NCBI GenBank assembly: GCA_913009315.1
Contig: CAJVZA010000032.1
Location: 1 to 19,583, forward strand
Source: an uncultured Hippea sp.
GTDB taxonomy: Bacteria > Campylobacterota_A > Desulfurellia > JAADFJ01
Length of the DNA: 19,583 nt
Direction of reading: 5' to 3'
Positions 1 through 6,911 of this stretch are shown here, piece after piece (the stretch's first letter is position 1; every line of letters starts with the position of its first letter). Position numbers and translations under genes: made by a program. The notes beneath the pieces were generated by a model. It ran no database searches, was not told the DNA's origin, and saw only the letters and a list, made by a program, of their open reading frames with translations.

Positions 1-95
1 GGAGATCAGGCAGTCGCTTTCATCAATTTCATCAATATAGAAGCTGAAGGTAGGTTGTGCATAGATGTTTTTAAGGATGAGCGCTTTTGTTGATT
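1..95. other. Possible gene edge, strand unresolved
   Basis: Two frames are open to the left edge. On the plus strand, frame 1 reads 30 codons and ends at a TGA at 91-93. On the minus strand, a frame reads leftwards from about 105, after a TGA, and runs off the edge with no ATG. Both translations look protein-like and I recognise neither. The minus frame would fit the direction of the next gene, and its start would have been removed by the repeat beginning near 80. The plus frame would be the C-terminus of a gene mostly outside the window. No function is proposed. Confidence 0.2.
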
Positions 96-274
96 CGTAA
101 ACGGATCATCCTGAACTGTAATCAGCCTTCTGCCTGCCTGCAATTTGTACCTTTTCTTTATGATACCTGTCTGCGTTACCTGCGTTGCGTTGAAACGGCA
201 GGCAGGTGCAGTGTCCGCACAGGCAGGCGGATTCGAACTCTCAATCGAAACGCTTAGAATTAATAAAGGTGTCC
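80..274 (+). repeat. Diverged copy of repeat family A (MITE-like)
   Basis: This stretch resembles the reverse complement of the intact element at 19334-19495. The best match is the right end, about 228-274, with GAAACGCTTAGAATTAATA shared exactly. The left part (CGTAAACGGATCATCCTGA) matches CGTAAACGATCATCTTGA. The middle differs and carries GGCAGGC/GCCTGCC motifs at 131-141, 197-206 and 222-228, with another just outside at 313-319. The first two can pair as a stem. The outer left end is badly decayed, so 80 is approximate. Confidence 0.6.
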
Positions 275-297
275 TGAGATATTGGAATCATATCTCA
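275..297. repeat. Small perfect hairpin
   Basis: TGAGATAT (275-282) pairs with ATATCTCA (290-297) around a 7-base loop, directly after the end of the family A copy. It has no T-run, so it is not a convincing terminator. The rest of 298-341 shows nothing recognisable. Confidence 0.35.
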
Positions 298-341
298 ATA
301 TAAAACAAAATCGGCAGGCACTAAGCTTAAATTAAGAAGTT

Positions 342-366
342 ATGTCAAATGTAAAGACACGACCCC
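342..366 (+). repeat. Solo copy of the RAYT terminal repeat
   Basis: This 25-bp sequence begins ATGTCAAATGTAAAGACACG and ends ACCCC. It is identical to the inverted complement of the repeat at 2905-2929 and differs by one base from the copy at 3925-3949. With the 3925 copy it also shares the four bases AGTT on its left. It lies 13 bp beyond the stop codon of the ligase gene. A short TGTC/GACA stem is possible within it. No transposase gene is attached, so it is probably a mobilised solo end. Confidence 0.8.
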
Positions 367-379
367 AAGATGCACCTTT

Positions 380-2209
380 TCACCTTTTGGGTCTCATTCC
401 GAAAGGAGGAGGAAATAGTTTGTAGAAGTCTCTTTTGGGATAAAGCAGGTATGCCTGTTTGTACCATTTGTAGGACTTGCTTAATCTTCCAAGCATGGCG
501 TTTTCTCTGCTTATTAAATATGCCGTGTTGACATGAGGATGTATTTTGTATTGATATTTGAGATAGCGAAGCGACATTTCTATAAGTTTCTTATCATGTC
601 TTTCCATTCCTGCCATATAATAGACGCGGGAAAGTGTTTTTTTTGCATCTCTTGATACAAACGGTGAAGTTAATGCCGATTTAAGTTCTGCGGCTGCCTG
701 AGGCGATCCGCTTCTTGCCCAAAAAGATCCTCTGTTAAAGGAGGCTACAATTTTTTCATTCTGATAACTTGTTACGGTGATATATCCAATAGCAAGAGCG
801 ACTGCGGCAATAGCCAGTCGATACGGCAGTTTTTCTGTCAACATATGCTTTCCTGTGTCCGGGTATGATGCAAACATTCCCAACAGAATGGCAAGCAGGA
901 AAAATGTTGGAGGAAAATGAAGCGGAAATGAGAAAAGTGAATGTACAAAATAAGGAATCAGTGAAGCAGACAATATCAAAGCTTCCCTGTTCTGAAGTTT
1001 AATAGATTTTACAATACGCTTGATAATGGTATAAATCAGTATCATAAATCCTGAAAAGCCGACGATACCTGTTTCACACAGTATGTGAAGATATTCATTG
1101 TGTGCCCAGGCATGGCTCAAAGGCGGCACGGCATATAAGAAATCTTTTCTAATCCAGGCATGATGCATTAACAGATCTGACTGAGAAAGAATGGAGAAGC
1201 TTTTAAAATTGCCCAGTCCTATCCCGAAGATGGGATGCTGCAGAAAAAGATTTATCGCATCAAACCAGATTAAAATTCTTAATCTTACCGATGTTCCGCC
1301 TGAAAATGCTCTATGCCATTTGTCGAATAATGTGAATGCTGTAGGAGACAGAAGATATTCCGTTAGATCTGCGGCTATGATACCCAGGACAATAACGGCA
1401 ATAGTTTTTATCAGATGAGATCTGCCCGATCTCACAAATATTATCAGAAAGGCCATGACGAAGATTGCATCAAGAAATCCTCCTCTCGAATGAGTCAGCT
1501 CTAAAAGAAAAAAATCGGCAAATAAGAAAAAGAACGCATAAGGTGATTTTAACGATCTGTAATAAAAAAACGGCAAAAATACGGCAAGTACTATTGCAAG
1601 CAGATTCGGCTGATTAAAATTTGCAGCGGCACCTTTATGAAAATCTACAAAAATATAAGAAAAAAAACCTTTCAGATGCAAATCAATAATCTTCCATTCG
1701 GTTAACAGCTGAAATGCTACCTGGATAAAGAGGATAACAAACAACAGCATCAAAAAACGTGAAAAACGCGTTAAATTTTTATCAAAAAGATTAGCGGATG
1801 CAATATAAAGAAGAAAAAATGCGACTGCATTGAGAAAATGGAACAAAAACCATATTTTATCAAGAGCACCAAAATACGAGGGGATAAAGAGAAAAAGCAT
1901 GATGATAAACGCAGCATCAATATTGGTAAAGCTTATCTTTTTTTTCGAAAGTGCCATTAAAAATGGAATTACTGCAGCTGCAGCCCCGAAAACCAATTCT
2001 TTCGGAAGCGCCACTCCCTCAATAAGATGTCGTGAGATAACAATAAAATCCCATGATAAAAACAGCATGAGCAGATAAAAAAGCATGCTGCCAATATTTA
2101 GCGCTTTTGCTTTGGCACTAAATGCGGTCTGAATAGATGGCTGCCTGCTTACCCGACTTTTTTTGCCTGTCGAATGCCTGCCGCTTTTATGATTTTTTAT
2201 TTTCGTCAT
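380..2209 (-). CDS. O-antigen ligase / PglL-like polytopic membrane protein
   Basis: The 609-residue protein has a basic N-terminal tail (about 1-38), then roughly a dozen hydrophobic segments to about residue 470, then a soluble helical C-terminal region. Typical Wzy_C/O-antigen ligase signatures are present: NFNQPNLLA before a membrane segment, LTHSRGG, and AHNEYLHILCETGIVG in the large periplasmic loop region. Members transfer lipid-linked glycans to lipid A core (WaaL), to proteins (PglL) or polymerise them (Wzy). NFNQPN is reminiscent of the PglL group, but no acceptor genes are nearby, so the acceptor cannot be assigned. The C-terminal tail has TPR-like helix spacing. The ATG at 2209 follows AAAGGA at good spacing. 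The gene is separate from the operon to its right, and the stop is followed by a mobile repeat at 342-366. Confidence 0.8.
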   Translation of the reverse strand: MTKIKNHKSGRHSTGKKSRVSRQPSIQTAFSAKAKALNIGSMLFYLLMLFLSWDFIVISRHLIEGVALPKELVFGAAAAVIPFLMALSKKKISFTNIDAAFIIMLFLFIPSYFGALDKIWFLFHFLNAVAFFLLYIASANLFDKNLTRFSRFLMLLFVILFIQVAFQLLTEWKIIDLHLKGFFSYIFVDFHKGAAANFNQPNLLAIVLAVFLPFFYYRSLKSPYAFFFLFADFFLLELTHSRGGFLDAIFVMAFLIIFVRSGRSHLIKTIAVIVLGIIAADLTEYLLSPTAFTLFDKWHRAFSGGTSVRLRILIWFDAINLFLQHPIFGIGLGNFKSFSILSQSDLLMHHAWIRKDFLYAVPPLSHAWAHNEYLHILCETGIVGFSGFMILIYTIIKRIVKSIKLQNREALILSASLIPYFVHSLFSFPLHFPPTFFLLAILLGMFASYPDTGKHMLTEKLPYRLAIAAVALAIGYITVTSYQNEKIVASFNRGSFWARSGSPQAAAELKSALTSPFVSRDAKKTLSRVYYMAGMERHDKKLIEMSLRYLKYQYKIHPHVNTAYLISRENAMLGRLSKSYKWYKQAYLLYPKRDFYKLFPPPFGMRPKR

Positions 2210-2226
2210 ATTATGGATCCTTTTTA

Positions 2227-2254
2227 TTGACTTTATAACACTATTAAATAAAAT
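2227..2254 (+). promoter_or_regulatory. Promoter of tRNA-Leu
   Basis: A -35 box TTGACT (2227-2232), a 16-bp spacer and a -10 box TAAAAT (2249-2254) put the start about 9 bases before the mature tRNA. The boxes fall within the promoter predicted for the opposite-strand ligase gene. Confidence 0.55.
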
Positions 2255-2259
2255 ATCAA
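2232..2259 (-). promoter_or_regulatory. Promoter of the ligase gene
   Basis: Reading leftwards, -35 TTGATA (2259-2254), a 16-bp spacer and -10 TATAAA (2237-2232) lie about 23 bases upstream of the ATG at 2209. The -10 box overlaps the -35 box of the tRNA promoter on the other strand, so the two polymerases should exclude each other. Confidence 0.5.
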
Positions 2260-2269
2260 TTGTAAAATT

Positions 2270-2356
2270 GCCGGGGTGGTGAAACTGGTAGACGCGCTGG
2301 ACTCAAAATCCAGTGGGAGCAATCCCATGCGGGTTCGATTCCCGCCCCCGGCACCA
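2270..2356 (+). tRNA. tRNA-Leu (anticodon CAA)
   Basis: An 87-base class II tRNA. The acceptor stem GCCGGGG pairs with CCCCGGC. The anticodon stem CTGGA/TCCAG encloses the loop CTCAAAA, giving anticodon CAA for the TTG codon. A variable arm (GTGGGAGCAATCCCAT region) and the T-loop GGTTCGATTCC are clear. The 3' CCA is encoded. A copy of repeat family B begins within the CCA. Confidence 0.96.
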
Positions 2357-2391
2357 TAAAAAGTCGTGAATCTGCTTATTATGCAGTGGTC
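2355..2391 (-). repeat. Repeat family B copy abutting the tRNA 3' end
   Basis: These 37 bases match the reverse complement of 19286-19322 at 34 positions. The core is GTGAATCTGCTTATT. The outer end is GTGGTC at 2391, and the inner part runs into the tRNA, so that the matching segment starts with the last two bases of the encoded CCA. This looks like the end of a mobile element truncated at, or inserted next to, the tRNA. Confidence 0.65.
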
Positions 2392-2401
2392 ATATATTAT
2401 A

Positions 2402-2442
2402 AAGGCGTCTATATTAATCCGGGAACGATTATCTTGAACTCC
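2402..2442 (+). repeat. End fragment of repeat family A
   Basis: Over 41 bases this matches one end of the intact element (reverse complement of 19455-19495) at 31 positions without gaps. ATTAATCCG and ATCTTGA are conserved. The fragment contains the stop codon and last few codons of the thioesterase gene (stop at 2429-2431). Confidence 0.6.
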
Positions 2443-2929
2443 GAATAAGTCTCTTTTTTCGTTCGCTCACTCTCATTTTTGCAGCCTCGTATAATTGTTT
2501 TTCATTCTCAGAGTTAAGCAGTACGGTCGGCACTTCTGTTGGTTTTCCGTTCTCATCCAATGCAACCATTGTAAAAAAGGCTGAGGTTGTTGGTGTTCTT
2601 TTGCCGCTTATCATATTTTCAGATTCAACTTTAACCTTAATTTCCATAGAAGTTCTGCCGGTATATGTCAAGATTGCCTTAATAATAATCAGATCTCCTA
2701 TATAGACCGGTGATAGAAATTCCAAACTGTCGACTCTTGCTGTTACCACATTTGTGCGGCAGTGCCGTCTTGATGCAACACCTGCAGCTGCATCCATGAG
2801 TTTCATAACCACTCCGCCATGAACATTGCCCTGCGCATTTGCATCCTCAGGCAAGGATTCATGTATCAATATAACTTTACTTTCCTTCGGACTTTTGCTA
2901 TATCGGGGTCGTGTCTTTACATTTGACAT
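2429..2929 (-). CDS. Hotdog-fold acyl-CoA thioesterase
   Basis: The 166-residue protein should hydrolyse acyl-CoA thioesters in the cytoplasm. The hallmark is NAQGNVHGG at 31-39 followed by MKLMDAAAGVAS, where D46 corresponds to the conserved acidic residue on the central hotdog helix. DSLEFLSPVYIGD follows and is typical of YciA/BACH-like enzymes. One hotdog domain is present, so the enzyme would work as an oligomer. Substrate length cannot be read. The start is unusual: residues 1-8 (MSNVKTRP) are encoded by the terminal repeat of the RAYT element. The ATG directly follows the RAYT stop, and AAGGAG lies 5 bases upstream. No other ATG occurs before the conserved domain, so the ancestral start was probably displaced. 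The C-terminal codons lie in a repeat family A fragment. The hotdog core itself looks intact. Confidence 0.88.
   Translation of the reverse strand: MSNVKTRPRYSKSPKESKVILIHESLPEDANAQGNVHGGVVMKLMDAAAGVASRRHCRTNVVTARVDSLEFLSPVYIGDLIIIKAILTYTGRTSMEIKVKVESENMISGKRTPTTSAFFTMVALDENGKPTEVPTVLLNSENEKQLYEAAKMRVSERKKRLIRSSR
2905..2929 (-). repeat. Left terminal inverted repeat of the RAYT element
   Basis: The 25-bp end reads GGGGTCGTGTCTTTACATTT and then GACAT on the plus strand. On the minus strand its first three bases are the ATG used by the thioesterase. It is identical to the solo copy at 342-366 in opposite orientation. Confidence 0.85.
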
Positions 2930-3895
2930 TCATTCTCCTTCTTCTTCCATTTTCCTTGTTATCTTCTCAATCATTTCCAATATCTTTTTATCGTTATCCA
3001 TTTTTTCTCCAAATCTTTTTGCCGTAACAGATACACTTGTATAATCCATATTAAACAATTTTCCTATCTCTTTTAATGGCGAAGCGGTATATTTTTTTAT
3101 CAAATACAGCGCTAATTGTCTATAGACATTGCCTCGCTTACTTTTAAACAGTTCATCTGTTTTTATGTTAAACTCATTCGATACGGCCTCTATTATCTCA
3201 TCGGGATTATAGGCAGATATAAGCTTTGTCTCTTTTATCTCTCTGTTTTTACCCATCAATTTTATCTTTTCGGTAATTTTTTCTATAAATCTATCACCTC
3301 CCAGAGCAATGCCTTTAAAAGCATTTTCTACGGGGGATTCCATTTTTTTATTTTTAATGACAAACTCTCTGTACATCTTTTGTGCCTGATCGGTTTTATT
3401 GGAAAATCTGTTTAAAATCAGCGATGTATTGAGTCTTTTTATAACAGGTTTCCTTTTATCTGTATAATCTAAAAAACTGCTGTACGGATAGTTCTCAAGT
3501 TTCTCAACCATGCCTGCCCTCATAGGATTTAGATGAATATAGGCCGAGAGAACTAATGCATAACTATCCTCATCAACAAGAATTGATTTGTATCTACCCT
3601 GAAAAACTGAGCCGGCAAGATTATATTTTGCTCTAAACCGGTTAACATAAGAGGCGTTAAGAAAGTGCATTCCGCCGGATATATTTGCAAGCGGAGTTCT
3701 GAGAAAAAGATGATAGTGATTGTTCATAAGACAGTAGGCATAACAAATGAATGAATATTTTTCAAAGGTTTCATTCATTTTATCTATGAAAACCTCTTTG
3801 TCTTTATCGGAATAAAAGATATCTTCTTTTCTTATGCCTCTTGCGGTTATATGATAAAACGCGTCTTCAAAGGATAATCTTAGAGCTCTTGCCAT
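2930..3895 (-). CDS. REP-associated tyrosine transposase with DnaA-like C-terminal domain
   Basis: The 321-residue protein belongs to the Y1 transposase superfamily (PF01797-like), single-strand DNA nucleases that cut and join DNA through a tyrosine. The HUH motif is NNHYHLFL with H60 and H62. The catalytic tyrosine is Y119 in AYIHLNPMRAG. FQGRYKSILVD at 98-108 is also typical of RAYTs. From about residue 215, a region containing DEIIEAVSNEFNI, LALYLIKKYT and MDYTSVSVTAKRF resembles DnaA domain IV, the helix-turn-helix that binds DnaA boxes. This extension is found in a subset of RAYTs and probably reads DNA sequence. No Shine-Dalgarno is visible before the ATG at 3895. The stop TGA is followed immediately by the thioesterase ATG. 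All catalytic residues are present, so the protein may be active. Confidence 0.92.
   Translation of the reverse strand: MARALRLSFEDAFYHITARGIRKEDIFYSDKDKEVFIDKMNETFEKYSFICYAYCLMNNHYHLFLRTPLANISGGMHFLNASYVNRFRAKYNLAGSVFQGRYKSILVDEDSYALVLSAYIHLNPMRAGMVEKLENYPYSSFLDYTDKRKPVIKRLNTSLILNRFSNKTDQAQKMYREFVIKNKKMESPVENAFKGIALGGDRFIEKITEKIKLMGKNREIKETKLISAYNPDEIIEAVSNEFNIKTDELFKSKRGNVYRQLALYLIKKYTASPLKEIGKLFNMDYTSVSVTAKRFGEKMDNDKKILEMIEKITRKMEEEGE
2935..2940 (-). promoter_or_regulatory. Shine-Dalgarno inside the RAYT gene that drives the thioesterase
   Basis: AAGGAG (2940-2935) lies in the last codons of the transposase gene, five bases before the ATG at 2929. The order AAGGAG, TGA, ATG implies coupled translation. 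The site belongs to the mobile element, not to the thioesterase gene. Confidence 0.75.
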
Positions 3896-3924
3896 AATAA
3901 AACATTGTATATTAAAATTGAGTT

Positions 3925-3949
3925 ATGTCAAATGCAAAGACACGACCCC
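3925..3949 (+). repeat. Right terminal inverted repeat of the RAYT element
   Basis: The copy starts ATGTCAAATGCAAAGACACG and ends ACCCC. It differs from the other two copies only by C for T at the eleventh base. It ends 4 bp before the stop codon of the EamA gene on the opposite strand. Confidence 0.85.
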
Positions 3950-3953
3950 GCTG

Positions 3954-4838
3954 CTAAACTCTTGCCCTGTTTGTTATAAGAACTCCGGTGATAACGAGCA
4001 GTCCTCCTATTATTGCGCTGATGGTTATCTTTTCATGCAGCAATATAGAAGATGCAGCTGCTCCAAAAACCGGAACAAGATTAACGAATATGCTTGTTTT
4101 TGCGGCTCCAAATCGCTCTATTCCTTTGTACCAGACGCTAAAACCAAAAAATGTAGCAAATATAGACATATAGACAACGGATGCCCACGCAATGGCAGGA
4201 TATGACAACAGGTTTTTATTTCCGTTCTCAAGCAGAGCAAAAGGAGCAAGATAGATTGTACCCAATATCACAGCGATGCCGGTAGCCTCTAAAAACGGCA
4301 ATTTTCTCATTGCTATTTTGCCTGCAACAGAATAGACAGCCCAAAGAAATGTAGCAGCAATCATAGACAGATCTCCAATGTTGAACTCTAACTTTTCTAT
4401 GAGTTCCATGGAACCGTGAGAAATGATAAACAGTACTCCCAAAAGCGAGATTACTATTCCTGCAATCATCAGAAAATTGATTTTTTCTTTTAATACAACT
4501 GCCGCAATAAGCGCGGTCAGCGCCGGATTGAATGCTACAATAAGCGCAGAGTTTGACACAAGGGTCATTTTTAGCGAATAAAGATAAAAGAAATTGTATG
4601 CCGTAAAGCCGCTTAAAGCCATAAGTGAGAGTATGAAAAAATTCTCTTTTATATCCCGGAGAACATGTTTATATTTGACTATGAGTATTATGGAAAACAG
4701 TATCGACGTTATAAAAAAACGCAAAAAGGCGTATGTGAAGAGTGGGATATAATTTATTCCCAACTTTGCGACCGGGAAGCCTACGCCCCATGCCAATGTG
4801 GTAAGAAACAGCATTAAAAGAATGAAAGAATCTCTCAC
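3954..4838 (-). CDS. EamA/DMT-family transporter
   Basis: A predicted inner-membrane metabolite exporter with ten transmembrane segments in two EamA repeats. Evidence includes WGVGFPVAKLG in the first helix, NSALIVAFNPALTALIAAVVLKE closing the first repeat, WAVYSVAGKIA opening the second and LVPVFGAAASSILLHEKIT closing it. The substrate is unknown. The frame is open upstream to an ATG at 4943, but that would overlap pgeF by 109 bp and add a hydrophilic tail foreign to the family. A GTG at 4838 overlaps the pgeF stop as GTGA and gives 294 residues, the usual family length, with the first helix right at the N-terminus. I prefer this start. The RAYT element begins just past the stop, so the 3' end may have been slightly altered. 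Confidence 0.88.
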   Translation of the reverse strand: MRDSFILLMLFLTTLAWGVGFPVAKLGINYIPLFTYAFLRFFITSILFSIILIVKYKHVLRDIKENFFILSLMALSGFTAYNFFYLYSLKMTLVSNSALIVAFNPALTALIAAVVLKEKINFLMIAGIVISLLGVLFIISHGSMELIEKLEFNIGDLSMIAATFLWAVYSVAGKIAMRKLPFLEATGIAVILGTIYLAPFALLENGNKNLLSYPAIAWASVVYMSIFATFFGFSVWYKGIERFGAAKTSIFVNLVPVFGAAASSILLHEKITISAIIGGLLVITGVLITNRARV

Positions 4839-5548
4839 TGATTTATCCGATTCTGCAGGGGAAGTCCTATGACTGCATACATTCTTCCGCTCTCCTTCCT
4901 TTTGCGCCATGAGTAAAAATAACGACTTTCGCATCCGGTGCATTGCGCGTTCAGATGGATATTGTCCTTTTGTATTCCTGAATTCAGCAGCAGTTCTTTG
5001 TTTATTGATGCCAGATCGATGAACGGTTTTCCGTTTTTCGTTTTGTAAGGATAATTACCGAATCTGCCGGCTATCTCGCAGGATACCTCATAGCAGCAGT
5101 CTCTGATGGAAGGTCCTATGTAAACCTTTAGTTCTTTTGGATCTACCCCAAATCCGCTCACGAGCTTTTCTATACAAAATCGCACAATCTGCTTATCGGT
5201 TCCGCGCCAGCCTGAATGAACTGCCGCTATTACCCTCTTTTTCTCATCGTACATAAGAATTGGAACACAATCGGCGGTTTTGATCGACAAAAACAGACCT
5301 GTGTCGTTTGTGATTATTCCGTCTGCAGCATAAATCTGTCCCGTTTCCTTTGTAACAATTATAATTTTGCTGCTGTGAACCTGTTTCGGCTGAAAGCACA
5401 GAGTAAATTTATTCGATAGGCTGGTTAAATTTGAAGCTCTCAAGACGGCTGATGAATCCGATAATCCAACAGGTATTGAGCAATTGAATGCCTTTGTAGT
5501 AAAAAATATGACAGCACCGGCTGCGTTTTGTCTTATTAGCGGGTCCAT
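4835..5548 (-). CDS. pgeF: Laccase-domain purine nucleoside phosphorylase / polyphenol oxidase (YfiH family)
   Basis: The 237-residue cytoplasmic protein belongs to the YfiH/PgeF (Cu-oxidase_4) family. Members have been assigned multicopper-oxidase-like activity, purine nucleoside phosphorylase/adenosine deaminase activity and a role in removing misincorporated muropeptide precursors. The metal-binding residues are all visible: H58 in QVHSS, C94 in KTADCVP and H111 in AAVHSGWRGT. IGPSIRDCCYEV and the C-terminal SGRMYAVIGL are also characteristic. The full family length is present. The start ATG overlaps the MATE gene by 13 bp and the stop overlaps the preferred GTG of EamA, indicating translational coupling. 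Confidence 0.93.
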   Translation of the reverse strand: MDPLIRQNAAGAVIFFTTKAFNCSIPVGLSDSSAVLRASNLTSLSNKFTLCFQPKQVHSSKIIIVTKETGQIYAADGIITNDTGLFLSIKTADCVPILMYDEKKRVIAAVHSGWRGTDKQIVRFCIEKLVSGFGVDPKELKVYIGPSIRDCCYEVSCEIAGRFGNYPYKTKNGKPFIDLASINKELLLNSGIQKDNIHLNAQCTGCESRYFYSWRKRKESGRMYAVIGLPLQNRINQ

Positions 5549-6879
5549 CGCCTAAGCCTTATTCTATAAAGTATAAAAAATATAATACCGCCGGTAAGGT
5601 TGGATATGGGAATCGCTATCCAGACTCCGTTTGCTCCAAGCGACATCGATACTGACAAAATATAGGCAAGCGGAATCATAAAGAAAAAGAGATTTACAAG
5701 ATTTACAATGCTGGGGGTAAGTGTGTCGCCGGTTCCCATAAAAATTCTTGAGAAAATTACAGTTACGCCGACGGCCGGATAGCTAATCGCCTGAAGTCTC
5801 ATAAAAAGAGATCCGTCGGCTATAATTGTGCTGTCACTGGAAAATATTCCTATGATATGCGCAGCGAGAATCAGATAGATGCCGGCTGCGGCTGCTACAA
5901 AAACGGTTTCATATTTTAGTGCCACAGTCACAGATTTTTTCAACAGATCAAATCGTTTTGCACCTATGCTTTGTCCTGCCAAAACGAAGGCTGCATTACC
6001 GAGACCGAATGTAGGAAACAGAATTACCTGAAAGCTCCTTATCACGATACCGAACGCTGCAAGAGGCTTGGATCCGAAAATAGTAACTATTTTTACAACT
6101 GCAAGCATACTGAGAATTCTCCATGCCAGATGCATAGCTGCAGGTATTGCGCCTTTTATTATTCTGAACATATAGTGTGCGACTACCTTTCTGTACTGCA
6201 GAATAGACAACTTGCTGAATACCTTTCTGATAAAATAGATCTGCAGAATGACTCCGAACATTCTTGCGGCGACTGTGCTTATCGCGGCTCCTTTTACCCC
6301 GAGAGGTGTAATTATTCCCAATCCGAGTATAAGTATAGGATCAAGTATCAAATTTATGATATTTGATAAAATGATAACCTTAAGTGCCATACCGGGCTGT
6401 CCAACGCTTCTCAAAGCTGAGTTGATGATCGGAAGGATAAAAAAGAACGGCATTCCATAAAAACTGATCATCAGATAAATCTGAGCCAGATGATAGCTTT
6501 CGCCCCTTAGCCCTAATGCATGAGGCAGGAAATATGAAAGTTTGCCCGATAGAGCGAATGTGACAAGTGAAATAACCGCAGCAAGCAGCAGGGCATCATA
6601 AAGAATGTGCGGAATCTTTGAATTATCCCCTTTCCCTTTTTCCATCGCAATCAAGCTTCCTGATGCCGCCGATATTCCAAATGCAATAGCCATAAAGAGC
6701 ATTAATAGTATCGCCGAACTTGTTACAGCCGCGATCGCTTCATATCCTATTATGGATACGAAGAATGTATCGACAAGGTTGAACAGATTTTGAAAGAGCA
6801 TTTCGGTAACCATAGGGTAGGACAACTTTCGAAACTCTTTTGCGATATCAACTGTTTTTAGATTGCTGATATCAAACAA
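5536..6879 (-). CDS. MATE-family efflux transporter
   Basis: The 447-residue protein has twelve hydrophobic segments in two six-helix halves. Family features include MLFQNLFNLVDTFFVSIIG in helix 1, the repeat of the same layout after residue about 235, FGLGNAAFVLAGQSIGAKR in the second half and FMGTGDTLTPS near 370. Such proteins export drugs, dyes or metabolites using a sodium or proton gradient. The substrate is not readable. The first codon is TTG (6879-6877), directly preceded by an in-frame TAG. A GGCGAG sits 8 bases before it. The next in-frame ATG, at residue 23, would cut into helix 1, so the TTG is favoured. The gene lies 32 bp downstream of the M23 peptidase gene and overlaps pgeF. 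Confidence 0.92.
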   Translation of the reverse strand: MFDISNLKTVDIAKEFRKLSYPMVTEMLFQNLFNLVDTFFVSIIGYEAIAAVTSSAILLMLFMAIAFGISAASGSLIAMEKGKGDNSKIPHILYDALLLAAVISLVTFALSGKLSYFLPHALGLRGESYHLAQIYLMISFYGMPFFFILPIINSALRSVGQPGMALKVIILSNIINLILDPILILGLGIITPLGVKGAAISTVAARMFGVILQIYFIRKVFSKLSILQYRKVVAHYMFRIIKGAIPAAMHLAWRILSMLAVVKIVTIFGSKPLAAFGIVIRSFQVILFPTFGLGNAAFVLAGQSIGAKRFDLLKKSVTVALKYETVFVAAAAGIYLILAAHIIGIFSSDSTIIADGSLFMRLQAISYPAVGVTVIFSRIFMGTGDTLTPSIVNLVNLFFFMIPLAYILSVSMSLGANGVWIAIPISNLTGGIIFFILYRIRLRRWTR

Positions 6880-6911
6880 CTATTTACTCGCCGTGAAACA
6901 CCAGAAAACTT

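Larger units (their letters stand above)
2905..3949 (-). mobile_element. RAYT element with 25-bp inverted ends (REPtron-like)
   Basis: A 1045-bp unit consisting of one HUH transposase gene bracketed by inverted repeats, 2905-2929 (GGGGTCGTGTCTTTAC...) and 3925-3949 (its complement, one mismatch). It sits between the EamA stop codon (5 bases from the right end) and the body of the thioesterase gene, in the same orientation as the operon, so it is transcribed by read-through. No target-site duplication is evident, which fits Y1 transposases. Organisation as a transposase gene with flanking inverted REP copies is what is called a REPtron. That this is one is inference. Confidence 0.75.

Noticed and set aside
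2357-2428. Intrinsic terminator after tRNA-Leu
   Set aside because: No stem followed by a T-run is visible; the stretch is explained by repeat fragments.
4835-4943. Long overlap of the EamA frame with pgeF, starting at an ATG at 4943
   Set aside because: The extra 35 residues are hydrophilic and unlike EamA proteins. The GTG at 4838 gives the usual length and a GTGA overlap with the pgeF stop.
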